Source: Acinetobacter sp. ANC 4648 (GTDB taxonomy: Bacteria; Pseudomonadota; Gammaproteobacteria; Pseudomonadales; Moraxellaceae). Taken from it: 64,000 bases of DNA. Shown here piece after piece: positions 27,612 through 37,055 of the stretch. How positions within the stretch are numbered: position 1 is the first letter of the stretch; every line of letters begins with the position of its first letter. The position numbers and the translations under genes were made by a program. The notes beneath the pieces are model-generated. The model saw only the letters and a list, made by a program, of their open reading frames with translations, searched no databases and had not been told where the DNA came from. The stretch spans positions 310,001 through 374,000 of the forward strand of contig NZ_NEGI01000002.1 of the NCBI RefSeq assembly GCF_002135345.1, in the 5' to 3' direction.

Positions 27612-29606
27612 CTATGGCACTAGGCGATTAGGTTGTAAATCAAAAACCTTACGCATAATCACTGGATCTGGATGATTTTGGAACGGGTCATCTGGATAAT
27701 AAGCCACATGCATCGCACCTTGTTGATACAACGACTTCACCGTATCTGCCATCTCAGCGGAAGGAACGGGTTGATTAGTTCTCCAGTTTAATGCTTGTAA
27801 TTCAAATACAGTTTTCTTTAAACCATGTGGATATTTTTTCACACGATTCACAATATCTGCATAAAACTTAGTTTTATCTGGTGCTTGTTCCATATATGGC
27901 ATTGCCATAATCGCTGTAAAATCATAACGTTTTAATGATTGTTCTAAAGACTGTGAATACCAGTTTTCAGAATATGGATTCAAGGCCACTTGAGCATATA
28001 AGTTACGTGCAGTCACCAAATAAGGTTGATAAAAACGCAATTGATTGGCAAGTTGCAGCGCAAAGTCATCAATGGTATTGGTTTTGAACGCTGTCCATTT
28101 TTGCATCTCTGCATCATCTTTACGTACCGCGTCTAAGTCAGTCGATAGGCCTGCTTTTTTATAGGCAGCTAAAGCTTGAGGACTTGCATCTTCATAATCA
28201 GATAACGTGGTATCGTCATGAAATAGAATACCATTAAATGTCGCTGATTTTCCTAAATCGGCATAAATGCCTTGAATGACTTCACGTGCTTCAGGCGAAT
28301 AAGGACTTAAGCGATGATAGCCCATATTTAAATGGTCTGTCTTTTTCGCTTGTTGAGTAACTACTACGTCTTTCGATACTGGATTGGTTTTAGGTAAATC
28401 CCATGCCAACAAAGGCATCCACGCATATAAACGCGTCACCTGTGTGCGTGATTGAATTTGCCAAGCCACCCGATTAAACAAATCTGAACGCATTGGTAAA
28501 TAGCGGTTCGGGAAATACACCATATCAGCAGAACCATCTGCATCTGGATCAGAGAATGCTTGTAGATAAACCGTATTCACTTTCATTGCAACAATACGAT
28601 CTAACAATAAGCCAAGATTTTTTTCTTGCTGTATTGGATCTTTGTCATAAATATAGTCTAAATCTATATGCATGATTTTTTGTGGGCGGTTATTATCATT
28701 CAAACCCATCTCACGGGTTTTAATATCTGCCAATAAATCATTCAACGAAGTATTATTTTCAATCAGAATTCGATTTAAATGATCCAGCGGCTTAGTAACG
28801 AAATCGGCACCATCATCTAAGGTTACCGTAATTGGCATGCCTAATTTTTTAGCAATCGCAACCGTTTCTAAATTATAGCGACCATAAGGCCAAACCATCA
28901 CACGTGGACTACGAATACCATGCGCCTTTAAAACTTGATTATTTTTCTTTAAATCTGCATAAATACGAGCTGCATAGGCTTGATCATTTTCATAACTTTT
29001 AGTTGCAGGATCATACAAGCGAGTAGTTGCCGCGGGTTGGGAGTTTCCTTGCGGATTCCCTAATATTCCATGGTGTAAATTATAGCTATGACTACCAATT
29101 TCAACCCAACCACTGTCCTGCATTTCTTTCAATTCTGACCATGATAAAATTTCGTCACGTTTAATCATCTCATCACCAAAGCTGACCTTTTGGTTAGCTT
29201 TTGGTTCTAACCATGACCCAACCACAGCCAATACCACAGGAACCTTGTTAGCTTTGACCACAGGATATGCATATTTGTAAAATGACTGGTAGCCGTCATC
29301 TACCGTAATCAGTAGTGGCTTATTGGGTAGTTTATATTTGCCTTGGTTGGCTTTTAAGATCTGATCAACACTGACAAAATTAAATCCATTTTTCCGTAAT
29401 GAACTAATTTGCTGTTCAAACTGAGCTGGCGTAATCGCATATTGTGGAATTAAAGCATCTTTTTTGTCTGTAATTTCATGATAACCAATAATCGTTAACG
29501 TAGACGTATCCGCTTTCTCTGTTTCTGCCTTAGCAATCATACTGAAAGATGCAGTTAACATTGAAAGACATGCAATAAAAGCGGGTTTTAAAAAATGACT
29601 TAACAT
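27612..29606 (-). CDS. pgaB: PNAG N-deacetylase / glycoside hydrolase PgaB
   Basis: Periplasmic enzyme that partly deacetylates PNAG and carries a hydrolase domain, required for export of the polymer. The signal sequence (about residues 1-27, ending SMIAKA) is followed by a NodB-type polysaccharide deacetylase domain with TVDDGYQSFYKY and the metal His pair in EIGSHSYNLHHG. Next comes a C-terminal GH153-type domain (from about 310) with IMHIDLDYIY and the acidic FHDDTTLSDYED. The 664-residue length fits E. coli PgaB. No canonical lipobox is present, unlike E. coli PgaB. It is the first gene of the visible operon; pgaA, normally just upstream, is absent. Confidence 0.94.
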   Translation of the reverse strand: MLSHFLKPAFIACLSMLTASFSMIAKAETEKADTSTLTIIGYHEITDKKDALIPQYAITPAQFEQQISSLRKNGFNFVSVDQILKANQGKYKLPNKPLLITVDDGYQSFYKYAYPVVKANKVPVVLAVVGSWLEPKANQKVSFGDEMIKRDEILSWSELKEMQDSGWVEIGSHSYNLHHGILGNPQGNSQPAATTRLYDPATKSYENDQAYAARIYADLKKNNQVLKAHGIRSPRVMVWPYGRYNLETVAIAKKLGMPITVTLDDGADFVTKPLDHLNRILIENNTSLNDLLADIKTREMGLNDNNRPQKIMHIDLDYIYDKDPIQQEKNLGLLLDRIVAMKVNTVYLQAFSDPDADGSADMVYFPNRYLPMRSDLFNRVAWQIQSRTQVTRLYAWMPLLAWDLPKTNPVSKDVVVTQQAKKTDHLNMGYHRLSPYSPEAREVIQGIYADLGKSATFNGILFHDDTTLSDYEDASPQALAAYKKAGLSTDLDAVRKDDAEMQKWTAFKTNTIDDFALQLANQLRFYQPYLVTARNLYAQVALNPYSENWYSQSLEQSLKRYDFTAIMAMPYMEQAPDKTKFYADIVNRVKKYPHGLKKTVFELQALNWRTNQPVPSAEMADTVKSLYQQGAMHVAYYPDDPFQNHPDPVIMRKVFDLQPNRLVP

Positions 29607-29941
29607 AAATTTCAGCTCATTATCTTTGTTTATTCAGATTAAAAGTTCAAGACAAAACTTCAACATTCTGTGCGAAGAAACCATTTTAATGACTTCCTGA
29701 ACCAATCTCTTTTCATTGCTAGTTTATAGATGCTTAACCTGAAAACAAACTTAAAATTACTTATTATTTTATTAATTTTAAATAACTTACACGAGTTCAA
29801 TAGTTTCTTCATATTATCCACATAATTATAAGTATATTTAAAATATTATGTTTTTCTACAACTTAGATATTATAAATGCAATTATAGACTCTGATATTAT
29901 TTTTAGCATCGTGATTTAGCATTCAAATTACTACATTACTT
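29607..29941. other. Region upstream of pgaB, no pgaA
   Basis: About 335 very A+T-rich bases that must carry the pgaB promoter. Neither strand shows coding sequence resembling the TPR-porin PgaA or a fragment of it. I could not identify a specific promoter or operator. Confidence 0.6.
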
Positions 29942-29972
29942 ATAAAAGCCCTCAAAATGAGAGCTTTTATTC
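29942..29972 (-). terminator. Terminator after FKBP gene
   Basis: The stem AAAAGCCCTCA/TGAGAGCTTTT has one mismatch and a three-base loop, flanked by A/T-rich sequence, ten bases beyond the FKBP stop codon. Confidence 0.6.
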
Positions 29973-29981
29973 TCGAATAAA

Positions 29982-30320
29982 CTAATCGCGTGTTTTCACA
30001 TCAAATAGTTCAATTTCAAAAATGAGGTTCGAGTTTGCAGGAATAACTTTACCCATTTTACGTTCGCCGTATGCTAAATGTGAAGGAACGATTAATTTAC
30101 GTTTCCCCCCTACTTTCATCCCCATAATCCCTTGATCCCAGCCTTTAATAACGCGACCTGTACCAATTACAGTTTCAAAGTAATTACCACGGTCAACGGA
30201 AGAATCAAATTTGGTTCCATCTTCCAACCAACCGGTGTAATGCGTAGTAATTAAAGCACCTTTAACAGCTTCTTTGCCTTCACCAACTTTTAAATCAATA
30301 ATTTCTAGTTCATTTGACAT
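29982..30320 (-). CDS. FKBP-type peptidyl-prolyl cis-trans isomerase
   Basis: Catalyses proline isomerisation during protein folding. The 112-residue product is a minimal single FKBP domain with YTGWLEDGTKFDSS, the active-site region GTGRVIKGWDQGIMGMKVGGKR and LAYGERKMGKVIPANSNLIFEIEL. There is no signal peptide, so it is cytoplasmic. The ATG at 30320 has AGG eight bases upstream; the longer ATG at 30341 would overlap the DUF2252 stop and shares no better signal. It is probably co-transcribed with the DUF2252 gene just upstream. Confidence 0.92.
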   Translation of the reverse strand: MSNELEIIDLKVGEGKEAVKGALITTHYTGWLEDGTKFDSSVDRGNYFETVIGTGRVIKGWDQGIMGMKVGGKRKLIVPSHLAYGERKMGKVIPANSNLIFEIELFDVKTRD

Positions 30321-30340
30321 ATCAATACCTAAACGTTGCA

Positions 30341-31576
30341 TTAAATTATAACTTGCGGATCAATCTGTTGCTGTGAAGCATATGCATTACAGAAACTTTC
30401 ATAATCGCGTAATACCTGTTGATAGTAATTATACGCATATTCTAATAGTTGGGTTTTCCAAACTTGCGCATGTGCAGCAAAATCAATTAATTCATCAATA
30501 TTATCAGAGCCTTTTCGACCTGCTGAACGAATTTGTGCATACGCCATTAAACGTGCCATATAATGGCAAGCATCGGTAAATTTTTTCGACTTTTCAATAC
30601 ATTGTTTAAAATCCATTTTGTCTTGTTCAGATTGTAAAGCTTTGACCAAATAGGATTGTCCCTGAAAACTAAAGCGAGAAAATAAGGCTGGAGGAATATA
30701 CTGCATAAAGTTTTGGATCGTCTGAATCCGCTCAGCTTCATTTTTCCATGCAGGTTGCTGATTTTTTAATATGGGATTGAACATTAAAGAAGATGCTTGA
30801 GCCTGTTTTACATCATATAAATAAAATTGTTTTTCCACAGTCTGCTCGACCAGAAAGACATAGCGTGTTAAACCAATACTGCCCGTTCCTGCAACACGTA
30901 TCGCCACATCTAAGACCTGAAATACTATCTCACCGTGTTCATTCTGAATATTTAAATAGTCCTGAAACTGAGTCATTAACTGCTGTTTATTCTTTTTTGA
31001 ATCAATTGAAAAATATTTCTTCTGATCAATCGTTAACACTCTTTTATTATGTCCATCAAATTGTGAGTGTGCATTTAGAAAGACTATAGGATCACGTTCA
31101 GCTACAGTTTTAATATATTTTTTTAGAATGCCATCTAGAGTCTCTTTTTCTAAAGCAAATGCTTTACCTTGGATTAATGCATCTAAGTATTCATTTAACA
31201 AAGTCTGAGCAATATTTTTAAGATCGTGATTCTGTAAATTAAGCTCATTTCCTGCGAGAAAAATACTACAAATAAAACGCACCACATCCCAACTTGGATA
31301 TGCCAATACAGCTTCATCAAAATCATTTAAATCAAAATACACCACATTTTGTGAACTCTTATAAGACCCAAAATTTTCGACATGCAAGTCACCACAAATC
31401 CAAGCCAAGGCTTGGTCTTCCCAAGTCTGATGTTGAGCTAAATCTTCGTAGAAGAGATGACAAGATCCACGGAAAAACCGAAAGGCACTGCTCGACATGA
31501 GTTTATATTTTAAAGGCAAGAATCTTGCATCTCGGTCTTGATTAAAGCGAATCACACGTTCATAAGCATCACGCAT
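30341..31576 (-). CDS. DUF2252 family protein
   Basis: A 411-residue soluble protein of the DUF2252 family, which has a protein-kinase/aminoglycoside-phosphotransferase-like look. The ICGDLHVENFGSYKSSQNVV segment resembles the catalytic HxD/N loop of such kinases and YFDLNDFDEAV resembles the metal-binding DFD motif. No substrate is known. The start is supported by a strong GGAGG site. It is followed directly by the FKBP gene and preceded by an MgtC-like gene in the same direction. Confidence 0.87.
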   Translation of the reverse strand: MRDAYERVIRFNQDRDARFLPLKYKLMSSSAFRFFRGSCHLFYEDLAQHQTWEDQALAWICGDLHVENFGSYKSSQNVVYFDLNDFDEAVLAYPSWDVVRFICSIFLAGNELNLQNHDLKNIAQTLLNEYLDALIQGKAFALEKETLDGILKKYIKTVAERDPIVFLNAHSQFDGHNKRVLTIDQKKYFSIDSKKNKQQLMTQFQDYLNIQNEHGEIVFQVLDVAIRVAGTGSIGLTRYVFLVEQTVEKQFYLYDVKQAQASSLMFNPILKNQQPAWKNEAERIQTIQNFMQYIPPALFSRFSFQGQSYLVKALQSEQDKMDFKQCIEKSKKFTDACHYMARLMAYAQIRSAGRKGSDNIDELIDFAAHAQVWKTQLLEYAYNYYQQVLRDYESFCNAYASQQQIDPQVII

Positions 31577-31620
31577 ATTGCCGCCTCCAACTCTAAAAAA
31601 ATTTTAATGGAGTGATTAAT

Positions 31621-32244
31621 TTAAAAACTTAATTCCTTAATTTCATCATCACCCAGTAAATATTGAGTCAGTTTCTTATGATTCTGCGCTGATCCAATTA
31701 AAATCCAACGCCCTGTTATGTATTTTTCAGTTTTATTTTGTACACCACGCAAAATTTTCATATCATGCTGTTTAAATAAATCTTCATATTTATCTAAAGT
31801 TTCCTGCTGATATTCACATAAAATCATATAATTACGTGCTTGATGAAATTCATCAATTTTGTCTTGAATATATACTAGGAAAATTAAAACAATTAAAACA
31901 ATTAGAGTTCCAAATAAACTCAGTAATTCATAACCAGCCCCAACAGCCATGCCGAGTGCTGCAACCATCCAAATTGTCGTCGCTGTGGTGATTCCCGAAA
32001 TCCGGTTATCATCTTTAAAAATAACACCTGCGCCTAAAAAACCAAGCCCTGTTAGAATATTTGCGGCTAATCGATCTGGGTTTTCTACCCCAATTTTAAT
32101 AGATAAAATAGTAAACAAACACGAACTTAAACTCACCATAATCATGGTTCTTAAACCCGCAGATTTACTACGATACTCACGTTCAGTACCAATCACTGCC
32201 CCGATGGCAAGTGCAATCAGCAAATGGTAAATATCTGGATGCAT
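31621..32244 (-). CDS. MgtC/SapB family membrane protein
   Basis: Inner-membrane protein of 207 residues with four or five helices and the MgtC pattern: LALAIGAVIGTEREYRSKSAGLRT at the N terminus, NILTGLGFLGAGVIFK and TATTIWMVAALGMAVGAGY. A C-terminal cytoplasmic domain (about 140-207) is present. MgtC proteins are linked to low-Mg2+ growth and intramacrophage survival, but many environmental members have other or unknown roles. Spacing of 44 bases to the DUF2252 gene allows co-transcription. Confidence 0.88.
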   Translation of the reverse strand: MHPDIYHLLIALAIGAVIGTEREYRSKSAGLRTMIMVSLSSCLFTILSIKIGVENPDRLAANILTGLGFLGAGVIFKDDNRISGITTATTIWMVAALGMAVGAGYELLSLFGTLIVLIVLIFLVYIQDKIDEFHQARNYMILCEYQQETLDKYEDLFKQHDMKILRGVQNKTEKYITGRWILIGSAQNHKKLTQYLLGDDEIKELSF

Positions 32245-32298
32245 ACTAGCTCAGCATTTTAATTATTCTTCTACTTAGATATACGAAATTTAAGCATA

Positions 32299-32326
32299 AA
32301 GATGCAAGCGCTTTGGCTTGCATCTT
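32299..32326 (-). terminator. Hairpin after yaeQ
   Basis: A perfect 11-bp stem AAGATGCAAGC/GCTTGCATCTT with a six-base loop, 18 bases beyond the yaeQ stop. The following T run is weak, so termination may be partial. Confidence 0.55.
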
Positions 32327-32343
32327 CATTTATAATCTAGGCA

Positions 32344-32874
32344 TTATTGTAACTGTGTCCACTCAACTTCTGCTTGAGCATGATCACCAATCAAACTCCA
32401 TTCACCATCCATAACATTTAATTGTAAATGCATAGTGCGTTCACATAATTGTTGAATCGCTTCAGTGGTTTTTTCAGATAATTGCCAAACTTGCACATTT
32501 TTTAAAGTTTTAAGTTTTGCACTCCGTTTGTACCATTCAGCTACTGCTGAACCATAAACGACAACAGCAACATCTTTACAACGTGCGCTAGCTTTTTTGA
32601 CTTTATCTTCATCAGGTAAACCAACTTCAATCCATTTTACCAATTGACCTGTTAAGTCTTTTTCCCATAAAGCGGGTTCATCGGTTTCAAATAAATCTTT
32701 GGTAAACTCCAAACGCTCATCGGCAAAACGCGCATAGGCCAATACACGTACCATTAAACGCTCAATCGTTTCAGATGGATGCAATGCCATTGTCAGCTGA
32801 TAATCAACATATTGATGAGTATCCATATTGGCAATGTTCAAATCTGCTTTATAAATTGTCGCTTTTAACGCCAT
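32344..32874 (-). CDS. yaeQ: YaeQ family protein
   Basis: Conserved soluble protein of 176 residues. The N terminus MALKATIYKADLNIANMD and the internal EPALWEKDLTGQLVKWIEVGLPDEDKV closely follow the YaeQ pattern, a family with a PD-(D/E)XK-nuclease-like fold whose activity is not established. The ATG at 32874 has GAGGA eight bases upstream and matches the usual start; the ATG five codons earlier does not. It is downstream of the CobW-type gene by 76 bases. Confidence 0.9.
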   Translation of the reverse strand: MALKATIYKADLNIANMDTHQYVDYQLTMALHPSETIERLMVRVLAYARFADERLEFTKDLFETDEPALWEKDLTGQLVKWIEVGLPDEDKVKKASARCKDVAVVVYGSAVAEWYKRSAKLKTLKNVQVWQLSEKTTEAIQQLCERTMHLQLNVMDGEWSLIGDHAQAEVEWTQLQ

Positions 32875-32950
32875 AAAAAGTATCCTCAAATATGGCGCTC
32901 AGTCTATAAGATTTCGTGAATAATTTCTTAAATGATTTCCAAATTTATGC

Positions 32951-33958
32951 TCAATGCTGTGGCTGATCTATACGACACTTTAAAAGTTTTGCCTCAAAAC
33001 TGTCCCAGTCTTGAGTTTCTTTGGTAATGATTTCAATCCGATTATCAATATTTTCAGCGCCAGACTTATAATTTAATTGTTCCGGATTAAAATTAAAGGT
33101 CATCCAGCCGTGATCGGTATTGAATATACCTTTAATACGCAACCAATCTTGTTGTTCACATAATAAATCCAACACATCATAGAAATTAAATTGCCACCGC
33201 TTCGAAAATTTCCATCCCACTACCGTATAACCCTGAGCAGTTTCTACATAATGATAAGGAAGTTGCTTAATTTCAGGCAGTACTTGTTGTGAAGCGTATT
33301 TTTTTTGTATTTGAAGCAGTGGCTGTACCTTTCGTTCGATGCCAACAAAAGGGATATCAATGCATTCGATTTGAATATTGCCCTGTTCAGCTTTTATCCA
33401 AGTTTGAACATATGCGAGATATTCACTTTGTAATTGGATTAATGCATGCTTATCCTCAGTATTCATGGTATCAGTATGTGAAACAACCACAATTTGTGCC
33501 GCTTTGAGTTGATCTTGATAGAGATTTTGACTGCTCCACTCAATATCATGTAAACGTGAACCATCAACGACGGTCACCAACGCTCGCATATCAATTTGAT
33601 TCCTCCAATGTGGTTCCGTTAATTGTTCTAACAATTGTGCTGGATGCCCCAAACCTGTTGGTTCTATAAATAGACGATCTGGTTGGGATTTTTGAATTAA
33701 ACGTGATAATGCAATTTGCATGGGTAATTGAGTGATACAGCATAAGCAGCCTCCCAACAATTCTTTAACTTCAAAACCGTCTCCTTGAGGTAACAGTTGC
33801 TGGTCAATTCCAATTTGACCGAATTCGTTCATTAATATTGCCCATGTTTCATCTTCTGGCTTTTGAAGCAATAATTTTTGTAATAAGGTGGTTTTTCCTG
33901 CACCTAAAAATCCTGAAATAATATGGGTTTTTACTGCTTTGGAATGAACTAATTTCAC
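32951..33958 (-). CDS. CobW/COG0523 family G3E GTPase (metallochaperone-like)
   Basis: P-loop GTPase of the group that inserts or traffics metals such as zinc or cobalt. The 335-residue protein has the Walker A GFLGAGKTT, the metal-binding GGCLCC, EPTGLGHP (switch region) and a C-terminal CobW_C domain (about 225-330). The usual (N/T)KxD guanine-recognition motif reads SHTD, keeping only the Asp. No long His tail is present. No clear Zur box was seen upstream, so the metal is undetermined. The start is followed by a 500-base intergenic stretch. Confidence 0.88.
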   Translation of the reverse strand: MKLVHSKAVKTHIISGFLGAGKTTLLQKLLLQKPEDETWAILMNEFGQIGIDQQLLPQGDGFEVKELLGGCLCCITQLPMQIALSRLIQKSQPDRLFIEPTGLGHPAQLLEQLTEPHWRNQIDMRALVTVVDGSRLHDIEWSSQNLYQDQLKAAQIVVVSHTDTMNTEDKHALIQLQSEYLAYVQTWIKAEQGNIQIECIDIPFVGIERKVQPLLQIQKKYASQQVLPEIKQLPYHYVETAQGYTVVGWKFSKRWQFNFYDVLDLLCEQQDWLRIKGIFNTDHGWMTFNFNPEQLNYKSGAENIDNRIEIITKETQDWDSFEAKLLKCRIDQPQH

Positions 33959-34485
33959 GTCACCTTCTCATCAATTTAAATAAAACAATCTAATTATCAT
34001 CCTAACCCGATAACTTAGCTATTTTCATTATTAGATATATAATTAAATTCAAATATTGAATAAATTTATATAAAACACTTATAAAACTGAATCTTAATAT
34101 AATAATCTTTATTTTAAAAATCACCATTTAATCTATTTTTTAAATTAAAATTCATTTTTAATCTAAAAATCAAATATATATTTTTCCTCAGTCACAGCTT
34201 CATTGTTTAATCTAAGTAATTTTAACGCCTATTTTTTATTCTATTTTTAATATTTCCATACATTTTAAATTGAAACTAATACTCTATTTCTCACAATTAT
34301 CCAACATAAGCGAGATGATTGTGTAAATCACGTTACCCAAACTGTTTCTGTTTGTTGATAAGATTGCCGATTTTAAATTCTGCCCTTAGCATGATTTCCG
34401 TACCAGACGAACGTACATTATGAAATTTGAATGTAATTCAAAAACATGTTCCTGCTGGTCTTTTAATTAAATAAGGATGCCTAAT
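33959..34485. other. Long A+T-rich intergenic region
   Basis: About 525 bases between the divergent CobW-type gene and the small exported protein gene. The first 300 bases are extremely A+T-rich with no coding sequence or clear repeat. The last part holds an AAGGA ribosome-binding site at 34473-34477 for the downstream gene. I saw no confident RNA gene. Confidence 0.5.
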
Positions 34486-34722
34486 ATGAAATTAGTTAAA
34501 ATTTTATTAACAACAACTTTTGTTTTAACTGCTGCTACAACAACTTTTGCTGCAACCAAGCATGTAGACCAAACTGAAAAAGTAATCGTTTCGACCCAAA
34601 AATTACCCGAAGCAGCTACAACTGATGAAACATCAGTCCAGCCTACGACCAGCCAACCTGCTACTAGTGAAAGTGCCGCAGAAGATACCATGGCCACGCC
34701 ATCCTCACATACACGTTCATAA
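34486..34722 (+). CDS. Small exported Thr/Ser-rich protein
   Basis: A 78-residue protein with a clear signal peptide (MKLVKILLTTTFVLTAATTTFA, cut before ATKHVD) and a mature part rich in Thr, Ser, Glu, Ala and Pro, which is probably unstructured. I do not recognise a family. The ATG at 34486 has AAGGA at 34473-34477; the ATG at 34477 lies on that site and is rejected. It has its own terminator. A periplasmic or surface role is all that can be inferred. Confidence 0.7.
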   Translation: MKLVKILLTTTFVLTAATTTFAATKHVDQTEKVIVSTQKLPEAATTDETSVQPTTSQPATSESAAEDTMATPSSHTRS

Positions 34723-34763
34723 TTCATTCACTATATTTAGTCAATTTAGTTTTCTTGTTATTT

Positions 34764-34802
34764 AAAAAGACTGAATTCTACTGCTGTAATTCAGTCTTTT
34801 TA
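34764..34802 (+). terminator. Intrinsic terminator of small exported protein gene
   Basis: A 14-bp stem AAAAAGACTGAATT/AATTCAGTCTTTTT with a ten-base loop, 42 bases after the stop codon. Confidence 0.85.
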
Positions 34803-34843
34803 TTTACTAGAAGCTCAAGTTTACGTATCTTGAATTGCAAATT

Positions 34844-34870
34844 AAAAGGCTACTTTTACCGTAGCCTTTT
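34844..34870 (-). terminator. Intrinsic terminator of thioesterase gene
   Basis: A 10-bp stem AAAAGGCTAC/GTAGCCTTTT with a seven-base loop, 16 bases beyond the thioesterase stop in its direction of transcription. Confidence 0.75.
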
Positions 34871-34885
34871 GATTCAAGCATATGC

Positions 34886-35407
34886 TTAACCTTGAGCAGA
34901 TTTTTTATAAATGCTACATGATGGATTATGATTATCATGTAAACGTGCGACTTTACGCTGCTCTGCTGCTTCAAAACGACAACGTTTCCAATCATTATCT
35001 AAATTTAATGCGGGAATTTGTTTTGGTTTTCCAGTTTCATCGACAGCAACCATGGTGAAGTAACAACTGTTGGTATGCCGAACGGTACGCTTTTGAATAT
35101 TTTGCGCTTCCACACGAATTCCAATTTCCATTGATGTTCGACCCACATGGTTCACACTTGCTAAAAATGTCACCAACTCACCCACATGAATGGGTTCTTT
35201 AAAGTTCACTTTATCGACAGATAGAGTCACCACATAACTACCTGAATAACGACTTGCACATGCATATGCGACTTGATCGAGCAGCTTTAGAATAGTTCCC
35301 CCATGTACATTACCTGAAAAATTGGCCATGTCTGGTGTCATTAAAACAGACATGCTTAATTCAGACTGATCGTCTGTGGCTGGGATCACTTGATCTAATG
35401 GAGACAT
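34886..35407 (-). CDS. Acyl-CoA thioesterase (hotdog fold, YciA/BACH-like)
   Basis: Hydrolyses acyl-CoA thioesters in the cytoplasm. The 173-residue protein has the hotdog signature NVHGGTILKLLDQVAYACA, in which the Asp is the usual catalytic residue, followed by the strands VVTLSVDKVNFKEPIHVGE and HVGRTSMEIGIRVEAQN. Chain-length preference cannot be told. It is a single gene with its own terminator. Confidence 0.9.
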   Translation of the reverse strand: MSPLDQVIPATDDQSELSMSVLMTPDMANFSGNVHGGTILKLLDQVAYACASRYSGSYVVTLSVDKVNFKEPIHVGELVTFLASVNHVGRTSMEIGIRVEAQNIQKRTVRHTNSCYFTMVAVDETGKPKQIPALNLDNDWKRCRFEAAEQRKVARLHDNHNPSCSIYKKSAQG

Positions 35408-35759
35408 TGTTTTTAGACTCGGGTTAAGACAGGAGATATAACACTATTATTATATATCTTTTCAGATAAAAAACATGTTTAATTCGGCAATTGCCCATTA
35501 ATGCAAATGATGATTAACGCTGGGATCATTTTTAAAATATATAATCATTTGAATATAATATACTTCTTTTTATAGCTTTATTGGATAGATCACTAACTGA
35601 AATTTCACTTTTTCAAAATATCTTAGATTACAGAATTTATTTCAGCTTAATGATATAAAGCATCCTTTCCAATGCTAAATAATCCCTAGTTGGCTTAATT
35701 TCAAAAGAAAACTCTGCAAATAAAAACGATTCTTTTTAAATACCCGAAGATCTAAAAGC
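35408..35759. other. Intergenic region
   Basis: About 350 A+T-rich bases upstream of the thioesterase and downstream of the patatin gene. I see no coding sequence, hairpin terminator or repeat that can be supported. Confidence 0.5.
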
Positions 35760-36731
35760 CTAATTAAAAGCATTGAGTGGGCTTTCACTTTGTTGCTCTT
35801 GACGTTTCTTGTTATTTAAAACTGTATTGATATCTGATAAGCGCTGCAATGTTGCATCCACTCCTGCCTGAATCGTTTCTTGGCGGCCTTTGACATCAAA
35901 AATATGGGCTTTCTCACGTAAATCAGGTTGAATGACAATGTCGGCATTTTTTAATTCTTCAGCCGCAAGCTTATTTTGCATAATATTTATATTTTGGTTG
36001 AACAGCCCCCAAACATTACTGGTTTCTGTATAAATGGGTTGAGCCAATATATCTACAGCAATAATAATGTCTGCACCCAAATCTCGTGCGACATTCACAG
36101 GTACAGGACTAACTAAACCACCATCAACATATTCTTGCCCAGCAATTTTAGTTGGAATAAACATACTTGGAATAGATACTGAAGCTCGAACTGCTTGTCC
36201 AGTATTGCCATAATTAAAAATGACTTTTTTGCCATGTTTCAATTCAGTGGCCACCACATACATCGGGATCTTCATTTTTTCTAAAGAAGTCTCTGCAACT
36301 TGTTCATTGACATAATCTTCAACTTTTTTACCATCAAAGAAACCTTTGAACCCGATATTAATTTCTCGAACATCACCGACTTTCATTTGCATTGCAATAG
36401 CACGTAACTGTTCCGCTGATTTTCCACTGGCATAGATTGAGCCAACAACACTACCTGCACTGGTTCCCACAATAAAGTCAGGCTGAATGCCATATTTTTC
36501 GAGTACTTCAATCACCCCAATGTGGGCATAACCTCTTGCACCGCCACTTCCCAGTACCAAAGCAATCACAGGTTTTTTGGAAGATTGTTTGAATTGATAA
36601 AAACTTTGATCTAATTTTGATTCAGCCTCATGTATCACAGGCAAACGAGCAGTATTTATTGGTGTAATATTGTGCTGACAAGCCACTAAGCTAAAACTGC
36701 TCAACAAAATTAATGTTTTTATAAATTTCAT
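35760..36731 (-). CDS. Patatin-like phospholipase, predicted lipoprotein
   Basis: Predicted lipid acyl hydrolase with the Ser-Asp dyad of the patatin family. The glycine-rich oxyanion loop GSGGARGYAHIG (61-72), the nucleophile G-T-S91-A-G and D203-G-G are all present. The N terminus MKFIKTLILLSSFSLVAC18 is a lipoprotein signal, so it should be membrane-anchored outside the cytoplasm, like RssA-type lipoproteins. The ATG at 36731 fits the signal; an ATG 12 codons earlier would add an unneeded extension. No neighbouring gene explains its substrate. Confidence 0.88.
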   Translation of the reverse strand: MKFIKTLILLSSFSLVACQHNITPINTARLPVIHEAESKLDQSFYQFKQSSKKPVIALVLGSGGARGYAHIGVIEVLEKYGIQPDFIVGTSAGSVVGSIYASGKSAEQLRAIAMQMKVGDVREINIGFKGFFDGKKVEDYVNEQVAETSLEKMKIPMYVVATELKHGKKVIFNYGNTGQAVRASVSIPSMFIPTKIAGQEYVDGGLVSPVPVNVARDLGADIIIAVDILAQPIYTETSNVWGLFNQNINIMQNKLAAEELKNADIVIQPDLREKAHIFDVKGRQETIQAGVDATLQRLSDINTVLNNKKRQEQQSESPLNAFN

Positions 36732-37055
36732 CGATCCCACTAATTTAGCCAAAAAACTCAGCTGCATCTAAGCATATTTTTTTTAATATTGCTGTTGTAT
36801 TTATTTAAACTGTCTTCAATTAATTATATATTAAGGCACTTGGCTCAAAGCCTTGAATTTTCAGCTCAGTAAAATGTGATAACACCTCAATTGAAGTACA
36901 AAAATGAATATATTTTCATACAATGAAAATAGCATTGAATGATGAATGAATGGCTTCGTAGATAATTCACCATCAACTAAAGCGCTTAAAAAATGAATAT
37001 CCACTAAAAAGCCCCATTCATTACTTTGAATAAATGAGGCTTAAATTTTATTTAA
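36732..37055. other. Intergenic region with imperfect terminator
   Basis: About 320 bases between the patatin start and the symporter stop. An imperfect hairpin (AAGCCCCATTCATT with AATAAATGAGGCTT, 37009-37042, two mismatches) with flanking A/T runs probably ends the symporter transcript. The remainder is A+T-rich and featureless to me. Confidence 0.5.

Noticed and set aside
29607..29981. Possible pgaA remnant upstream of pgaB
   Set aside because: Neither strand encodes TPR or barrel-like sequence, and the region is too short and A+T-rich to hold more than a promoter.
33959..34485. Zur-box-like sequences upstream of the CobW-type gene
   Set aside because: Only loose A/T-rich matches were found. 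No palindrome of the GTTATA-type arms is present.
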